Source: Microbacterium sp. BH-3-3-3
Lineage (GTDB): Bacteria; Actinomycetota; Actinomycetes; Actinomycetales; Microbacteriaceae
Length of the DNA: 64,000 bases
Direction: 5' to 3'
Assembly (NCBI RefSeq): GCF_007679045.1
Contig: NZ_VEFS01000003.1
Span: forward strand, 1 to 64,000
Each line of letters begins with the position of its first letter. Position 1 is the stretch's first letter. Positions 59,771 to 64,000 of the stretch are shown here, piece by piece. A model generated the notes under the pieces. That model did not search any database, was not told the origin of the DNA, and saw only the letters and a list, made by a program, of their open reading frames with translations. The position numbers and the translations under genes were made by a program.

Positions 59771-60418
59771 ATGGGCTCGTTCTCCGTCGCTGGCATTCGC
59801 TGCGTGGTCTTCGATGTCGGGGAGACACTTGTCGACGAGTCTCGAATGTGGGCAGCTATGGCCGATAGTGTCGGCGCCTCACCATTCACGGTGATGGGAC
59901 TGTTGGGCGTTTTCATCGAGCGTGGAGAGGACCACCGTAACGTCTGGTCGGCTCTCGATGTAGCGACTCCGGCCTCCGTCGAAGTGGGATTACCCGACAT
60001 CTATCCCGACGTCATGGAGTCTCTGCAGCGTCTTCGCGACGCAGGTCTGGACGTTGGCATTGCCGGCAATCAACCTCGGCGCATCGCGGCGGATCTCAGA
60101 GACGCGGGCGTCGAAGCCGACTTCGTTGGATCCTCAGCGGACTGGGGAATTCGCAAGCCTGCGCCCGGGTTCTTCGAACATGTCGTCACCGCCGCGGGGC
60201 AGCCGCCGGAGCGCATTCTTTACGTGGGAGACCGACTCGACAACGATGTCCTGCCAGCCCGCGCCGCCGGCATGAAGACGGCTCACATTCGGCGCGGGCC
60301 GTGGGGACATGTGCATGCGAAGCGACCGCAAGCAGCCTCCGCCGATCTTCATGTGGATGGCCTCCGTCAGATCGCGGACATGTTCGCCCCTCGGGATGAT
60401 CTATCTAGTCATCGGTGA
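59771..60418 (+). CDS. HAD-superfamily hydrolase
   Basis: 215 residues. HAD motif I VVFDVGETLVDES (Asp nucleophile, though the second Asp is replaced by Glu), motif II GIAGNQ, motif III Lys in RKPAPGFF, motif IV YVGDRLDNDV. It likely removes phosphate from a small metabolite. Codon use is visibly richer in A/T at third positions than the neighbours, and the gene lies in a segment flanked by direct repeats, so acquisition by transfer is plausible. ATG 59771; no strong ribosome site. Confidence 0.8.
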   Translation: MGSFSVAGIRCVVFDVGETLVDESRMWAAMADSVGASPFTVMGLLGVFIERGEDHRNVWSALDVATPASVEVGLPDIYPDVMESLQRLRDAGLDVGIAGNQPRRIAADLRDAGVEADFVGSSADWGIRKPAPGFFEHVVTAAGQPPERILYVGDRLDNDVLPARAAGMKTAHIRRGPWGHVHAKRPQAASADLHVDGLRQIADMFAPRDDLSSHR

Positions 60419-60423
60419 GTGCG

Positions 60424-60443
60424 GGCGATCGACGAGGATCGCC
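60424..60443 (+). terminator. Weak hairpin after the HAD gene
   Basis: GGCGATC pairs with GATCGCC around a 6-nt loop just after the stop codon. Confidence 0.4.
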
Positions 60444-60501
60444 ACCACACCTTGTGTGCACGGTCTCCGACGATGATCGTCCTCCCACCGGCATCCGTTC
60501 A

Positions 60502-60981
60502 TCAGACAGGCGTCTCGCGCGGCGACCGCATCCACACGGCGTCGGTGCCGGGCCACGGCGCGACATCGTCGACGAACCCCGCACGCAGATAGAAGCCGCG
60601 TACGGCCGGATTGCCGACGTCGTACTCGGTGACGAGATCGCCGCCGTTCGCGCGAGCGCGCGTCTTAGCCGCCTCGACGAGTCGGCGGCCGACCCCGCGG
60701 TGCTGATGACCCGGCGCGACGTAGAGCTTCCAGAGCACGAAGTCGTCGCCTAGGCGATCGATCTCGGCCATCCCGACCACGTCGCCGCCATCCAAGGCGA
60801 CATCGATGCGGCCCTCGCGGATCGCGGAGCCGATGGCCTCTTCGTTCCAGTAGCGGTCGAGGCCGTCGACGACGTATTCCGCGCCACGTGCGGGGCCGTA
60901 GGTGGGTGGCCAACTCAAGATCCCGATCAGTCGGACCGCGGCGAGATCGTCGGGGTTCGCGCGACGGATGATGAGGGGCAT
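60502..60981 (-). CDS. GNAT family N-acetyltransferase
   Basis: 159 residues. IIRRANPDDLAAVRLI at the N-terminus, VLWKLYVAPGHQHRGVGRRLVEAAKTRA with the acetyl-CoA-binding R/QxxGxG/A loop, and FYLRAGFV at the end. Acceptor unknown. Convergent with the HAD gene; both lie between the two SURF1-end repeats. Confidence 0.85.
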   Translation of the reverse strand: MPLIIRRANPDDLAAVRLIGILSWPPTYGPARGAEYVVDGLDRYWNEEAIGSAIREGRIDVALDGGDVVGMAEIDRLGDDFVLWKLYVAPGHQHRGVGRRLVEAAKTRARANGGDLVTEYDVGNPAVRGFYLRAGFVDDVAPWPGTDAVWMRSPRETPV

Positions 60982-61003
60982 GCCGTCATCCTGCCGGTTC
61001 TTC

Positions 61004-61909
61004 TCAGCGCTGGTCGAGCAGCGCGTCTTCGTCGTCGGCGTCGCGATCCTTCGGGCGCTTTCGCGCGCGATGGAGGGCGACGGGGTCGACGCGGCGCTTC
61101 TCGGTCGTGACGCTCTCGGGCTCGGGGGTCACCTCGATCAGCTCGTCACCCTCTTCGTCCGCGTCTTCCGCTTCTTCGCGGCGCAGCTTGCGTTCGTTGA
61201 CGATCACGTAGGTGATGAAGCCGAAGCCCATGACGGCGAAGAGGATCCACTGCACCGCGTACGACAGGTACGGGCCGGGGTCGTTGCTGGGCGGATCCAC
61301 CGTGTTCGGCGCGGTCTGCGGCGCGGGCGTCTCCGACATGAGCAGTCCATACGCGCCCGGTTCGAGGGGGCCGGTCTGCTCGGCGACGAGGCCCAGGTTG
61401 ATCGTCGGCACCTGACCCGGATCGGCGCTGCGACCGGAGGTGGGCGCGGCCTCTTCGGGGCGGAGGCGCACCTCGACGGTCACCTGTCCCGACGGCGGAT
61501 CGGGGATGACATCGGGGACGGACTGCTGGTTGCCCGGCGGCAGCCATCCGCGATCGACGAGGAAGGTGCGTCCGTCGTCGAGGCGGAACGGCACGAGCTG
61601 CTCGAACGCGGCCGAGCCGCCGTGCGCGCGGTTGCGCACGAGCAGCTGTTCGTCGGTGAGGTACTCGCCCTGCATGCGCACGGGGCGCCACTCGTCGGAG
61701 GGCGTCAGCTGCGCCCCGGGGGCGAGCAGATCCCCGAGGGCGACGGGCGGGGCGTCGTAGTTGTTCGCGACGAGCTCGAGCTGCTCGCTGCGCTCGGCGT
61801 TGCGGGAGAACTGCCAGTTCGAGAGGAATCCGCAGGCGATCGCGAAGAGGATGGCCACGCCGACGTACATCGCCCACCGGGCGGCGGCGGGGGTCTCGCG
61901 GCGGCTCAT
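61004..61909 (-). CDS. SURF1 family cytochrome oxidase assembly protein
   Basis: 301 residues. Two membrane helices (about residues 12-30 and 210-230) enclose the extracytoplasmic SURF1 domain: CGFLSNWQFSRNAER, YDAPPVALGDLL, WRPVRMQGEYL, LVDRGWLPPG and a late QWILFAVMGFGFI. Assists insertion of heme a into oxidase, fitting ctaA/ctaB nearby. The C-terminal ~60 residues are a charged, low-complexity tail ending ADDEDALLDQR, whose coding end is duplicated at 59697. Confidence 0.88.
   Translation of the reverse strand: MSRRETPAAARWAMYVGVAILFAIACGFLSNWQFSRNAERSEQLELVANNYDAPPVALGDLLAPGAQLTPSDEWRPVRMQGEYLTDEQLLVRNRAHGGSAAFEQLVPFRLDDGRTFLVDRGWLPPGNQQSVPDVIPDPPSGQVTVEVRLRPEEAAPTSGRSADPGQVPTINLGLVAEQTGPLEPGAYGLLMSETPAPQTAPNTVDPPSNDPGPYLSYAVQWILFAVMGFGFITYVIVNERKLRREEAEDADEEGDELIEVTPEPESVTTEKRRVDPVALHRARKRPKDRDADDEDALLDQR
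61021..61041 (+). repeat. Direct repeat flanking the HAD/GNAT insert, right copy
   Basis: The coding end of SURF1; same 21 nt as 59697-59717. Confidence 0.75.
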
Positions 61910-62065
61910 GAGCGGTGTCCTCGGTGAACGGCGGCGTCGTCACGGACGATCCGGATGCCGCGGAAGCTCGACGACCGGCTCACGATCGACGACCCGGCAC
62001 CGTGTCGCGCTGCGTCGTCGAATGCTCCGGTCACGTCTTCCAGGGTACGTCGGTCGGCGCGGCGC

Positions 62066-62290
62066 TCACGCCGGTTCGTTCGACAGGGCCTCCACCCGCA
62101 CGGGGAAGTCGCGGGCGCTCAGGAACTCGCGCAGGTACGACACGTGCGCCTCGCACGCGACCCAGGTCTTGCGGCGGTCGGCGGAGTGGATGCGCGGGTT
62201 GCGCCAGTGCACAGCCCAGACGGCGTCGTCACGGCATCCGGCTCGGGAGCATTCGACGCGCGCGCTTCCCGCTGACGTCGACGCCGTCAC
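62066..62290 (-). CDS. Small conserved zinc-site protein
   Basis: 74 residues. CSRAGC, AVHWRNPRIHSADRRKTW and ACEAHVSYL give Cys and His in a zinc-binding pattern. Family conserved in actinobacteria next to DUF3099 and SURF1 genes; function unknown (sometimes mis-annotated as acetone carboxylase). GTG 62290 overlaps the DUF3099 stop (GTGA). Confidence 0.75.
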   Translation of the reverse strand: MTASTSAGSARVECSRAGCRDDAVWAVHWRNPRIHSADRRKTWVACEAHVSYLREFLSARDFPVRVEALSNEPA

Positions 62291-62658
62291 GGGCGGTCGT
62301 CGCGCGGGGGATCCTGACGCGGGGTCTCGGCGATGCGGATGACCATCGGACCCTCGGCGGGGGCCACGGTCGCCGTGGGCGTCACCGGGGCTTCGATCGC
62401 GCGCTCGGGGTTGATGACGGTCCGGTTGGAGGCGTCCTGGCCGACGTTGGCGACGATCACGGCGAGGTAGGGGAGGAAGATCGCCCCGGCGGCGAAGACA
62501 AAGGTGTACCAGCCGTACGGGGTGATGACCGCCATGGCGATGAAGCACGCGATACGGATACCCATCATCACCATGTACTTGGCGAAACGGGTGTCGGCGT
62601 CATCCCGGGGAGCCTGGGGAAGCGACGTCGCGGATTGGGCTCGATGCGATGTCTTCAC
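62287..62658 (-). CDS. DUF3099 membrane protein
   Basis: 123 residues. QSATSLPQAPRDDADTRFAKYMVMM is the DUF3099 start, followed by two membrane helices (about residues 27-45 and 52-72) and a cytosolic tail. Function unknown. GTG 62658 gives the family N-terminus; the ATG at 62691 would add eleven unusual residues. Coupled to the small zinc-site gene. Confidence 0.8.
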   Translation of the reverse strand: MKTSHRAQSATSLPQAPRDDADTRFAKYMVMMGIRIACFIAMAVITPYGWYTFVFAAGAIFLPYLAVIVANVGQDASNRTVINPERAIEAPVTPTATVAPAEGPMVIRIAETPRQDPPRDDRP

Positions 62659-62779
62659 AGTGGTCTCAGGGTACGCCCGCAGGAATGTCATGGGGCGGGG
62701 TTGCGGTGCCGGTTGTTCGACGTCATGACAAGCCGCCGAACGCCTTGCGTCCGGCGGCTCGTCGTGCGCGACGGGGGCG

Positions 62780-63553
62780 TCAGACGCCGTAGCCCGAGCT
62801 GGTCGAGTTCGCGGTCGAGGCGATCAGGATCGAGATGCCGATGACGAACAGGACGATCAGGCCGAGGCTGATGTAGCCGATCAGCAGACCGGCGAGGGCC
62901 ATGCCGTGGCCGCGCTCTCCGGTGGTCTTGATCTGCTTGAGCGAGATGTGGCCCATGATCACGCCGGCGATCTGTCCGATCACGGGCAGGAACATGATGA
63001 AACCGACGAGCGAGGCGATCAGCGACAGGATCGCGAGCAGGTTGGTCTTCGGCGGGGCGGTGTAGCCGTACTGCTGCCCGTAGGCCTGCTGTCCGTACGC
63101 CTGCTGTCCGTATGCCTGTCCGTAGGCGGGCTGCCCGTAGGCCTGCTGTCCGTACGCCGTCTGGCCGTAGCCCTGCTGGTCGGAGGCCGGAGCTGCGGGG
63201 GCGGAGCCGTAGGCGGATGCCGCGGCGTCGGGCGCGGGAGCGTCGTAGGCCGAGCCGTAGGGCGGCGCGGGAGGTGCCGACGGGGCATCGGGGGCCCCGT
63301 ACGGCGGAGCCGGGGGAGCCCCGTAGGCGGGCGCGTCGGGAGTGGTGTTTCCGGATGCCGCGTTTCCGGAGCCCGTGTTTTCGGAGGCCGTGGTCCCGGA
63401 TGCCGCGGCGTCGCCGGTTCCGCTCGCGGTGGCGCTCGTGGAGTCGGTGTCGCTCTGCGGGGCGTAGGGCGACGCGGAGGGGGCGCCGTTCGAGGGCGAG
63501 GCGCCGTCGGTGTATCCGGGCTGGTTCGGATCGGTCGTGCGGTCGTCGCTCAC
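62780..63553 (-). CDS. DUF4190 membrane protein with Tyr/Gln-rich low-complexity region
   Basis: 257 residues. The first ~160 residues are disordered (Ser/Ala/Pro/Gly-rich), ending in about eight AYGQ/AYGQQ repeats. Two membrane helices follow (ILSLIASLVGFIMFLPVIG, LLIGYISLGLIVLFVIG) around GHISLKQIKTTGERGHGMA, which is the DUF4190 core. It may influence membrane or cell-envelope organisation. GTG 63553 behind GAAAGGGA; an upstream in-frame ATG at 63580 is less likely. Confidence 0.8.
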   Translation of the reverse strand: MSDDRTTDPNQPGYTDGASPSNGAPSASPYAPQSDTDSTSATASGTGDAAASGTTASENTGSGNAASGNTTPDAPAYGAPPAPPYGAPDAPSAPPAPPYGSAYDAPAPDAAASAYGSAPAAPASDQQGYGQTAYGQQAYGQPAYGQAYGQQAYGQQAYGQQYGYTAPPKTNLLAILSLIASLVGFIMFLPVIGQIAGVIMGHISLKQIKTTGERGHGMALAGLLIGYISLGLIVLFVIGISILIASTANSTSSGYGV

Positions 63554-63759
63554 GGGAGTCCCTTTCATTGCGGTCTTCACCAGCGTTCCAGCGCGTCTCC
63601 ACCCGTGTCAAACGACTGAGTCTGCAACGGCTGAGTCGGGAACGGCTGGGCGGCGAGATGTCGGGCGGGCTGTCGTTGCTTCGGTGTGCTCGCGGTGTCC
63701 CGGCCCGGTCGTCGGTAGGCTGGGCCGGTTCCGTCACCCGCAAGCGCAGGAGTCTCACC

Positions 63760-64000
63760 ATGTCTCAGGACCGCGTCGTCGTCGTCACCGGAGGAAACCG
63801 GGGGATCGGTCGCGCCATCGCCGAGCGCTTCGTCGCGGAGGGCTGGAAGGTCGCCGTCACCGCCCGTTCGGGCGAAGGCCCCGAGGGAACCCTGACCGTG
63901 CGCGCCGACGTGACCGATGCCGCTGCTGTCGACGCGGCGTTCTCGCAGGTCGAGGCTGAGCTCGGACCGATCGCCGTCGTCGTCGCCAACGCCGGAGTGA
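63760..64000 (+). CDS. Short-chain dehydrogenase/reductase, FabG-like (5' part)
   Basis: First 80 residues; the gene runs off the window end. VVVVTGGNRGIGRAIAERF is the SDR cofactor motif, then RADVTDAAAV and VVANAGV (NAG motif). Resembles 3-oxoacyl-ACP reductase FabG, as expected beside a fabI/inhA gene. ATG 63760 behind GCAGGAG, with TAGGCT at 63716-63721 as probable -10. Confidence 0.85.
   Translation, partial: MSQDRVVVVTGGNRGIGRAIAERFVAEGWKVAVTARSGEGPEGTLTVRADVTDAAAVDAAFSQVEAELGPIAVVVANAGV

Noticed and set aside
59816..59837. TGTCGGGG inside the HAD gene as a fifth PafBC-type promoter
   Set aside because: No TANNNT at 8-nt spacing and it lies within the coding start; the sites at 29847, 47149 and 63660 fail for the same reason.

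Overview
The window is one continuous chromosomal segment of a very GC-rich actinobacterium. WhiA, RbpA, OpcA, a DtxR-type iron box, heavy GTG start use and the gene order (uvrB / uvrA-uvrC-rapZ-whiA / gap-pgk-tpiA-secG-rbpA / tkt-tal-pgi-zwf-opcA-pgl / ctaB-ctaA / sufBD-Rieske-sufC-sufT) fit Microbacteriaceae, most likely Microbacterium. Genus is an inference from memory of family sequences, not from a search. No phage, IS element, CRISPR array or tRNA was seen.

Layout. 1-95: 3' end of a 5S rRNA and its terminator. 0.2-8.5 kb: MFS exporter, a GH13 trehalose-synthase-like enzyme, a zinc-ribbon/GIY-YIG-like protein, a glycine-rich protein, and a histidine kinase / degenerate-GGDEF membrane protein / stand-alone receiver module. 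8.6-17.7 kb: coaE and nucleotide excision repair (uvrB, uvrA, uvrC) with a VOC protein and an OhrR-like MarR pair. 17.8-24.5 kb: rapZ, whiA, sodA, gap-pgk-tpiA, secG, rbpA. 24.6-35.5 kb: an extracellular polysaccharide locus (nucleotide-sugar dehydrogenase, epimerase, GlmS, deacetylase, lipoprotein, divergent processive GT2, large LuxR regulator). 35.7-43.8 kb: a six-gene pentose-phosphate operon on the minus strand. 44-51.3 kb: heme A synthesis and the suf iron-sulfur operon. 51.6-57.8 kb: a PLP beta-lyase/aminotransferase and an iron-siderophore uptake operon under a DtxR-type box. 58-64 kb: ABC-F ATPase, a small HAD/GNAT insert, SURF1, three small membrane or zinc proteins and the start of an SDR gene.

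How the genes work together. Four promoters (upstream of the GH13 enzyme, the GIY-YIG-like protein, uvrB and uvrA) share TGTCGGRG-N8-TANNNT, the signature known from mycobacteria for PafBC-controlled, RecA-independent DNA-damage promoters. Three of the four place the -10 exactly 7 nt from the start codon, so these mRNAs should be leaderless. This puts an uncharacterised nuclease-like protein and a trehalose-type enzyme in the same predicted regulon as UvrA and UvrB. This is the strongest candidate for something new.

A second theme is short duplications of gene 3' ends in nearby spacers: whiA, sufT (a 57-bp tandem array), the LuxR regulator, and SURF1 (copies flank the HAD/GNAT insert). A third is a heavily over-represented GGATGCC/GGCATCC word that forms hairpins and brackets several intergenic spacers.
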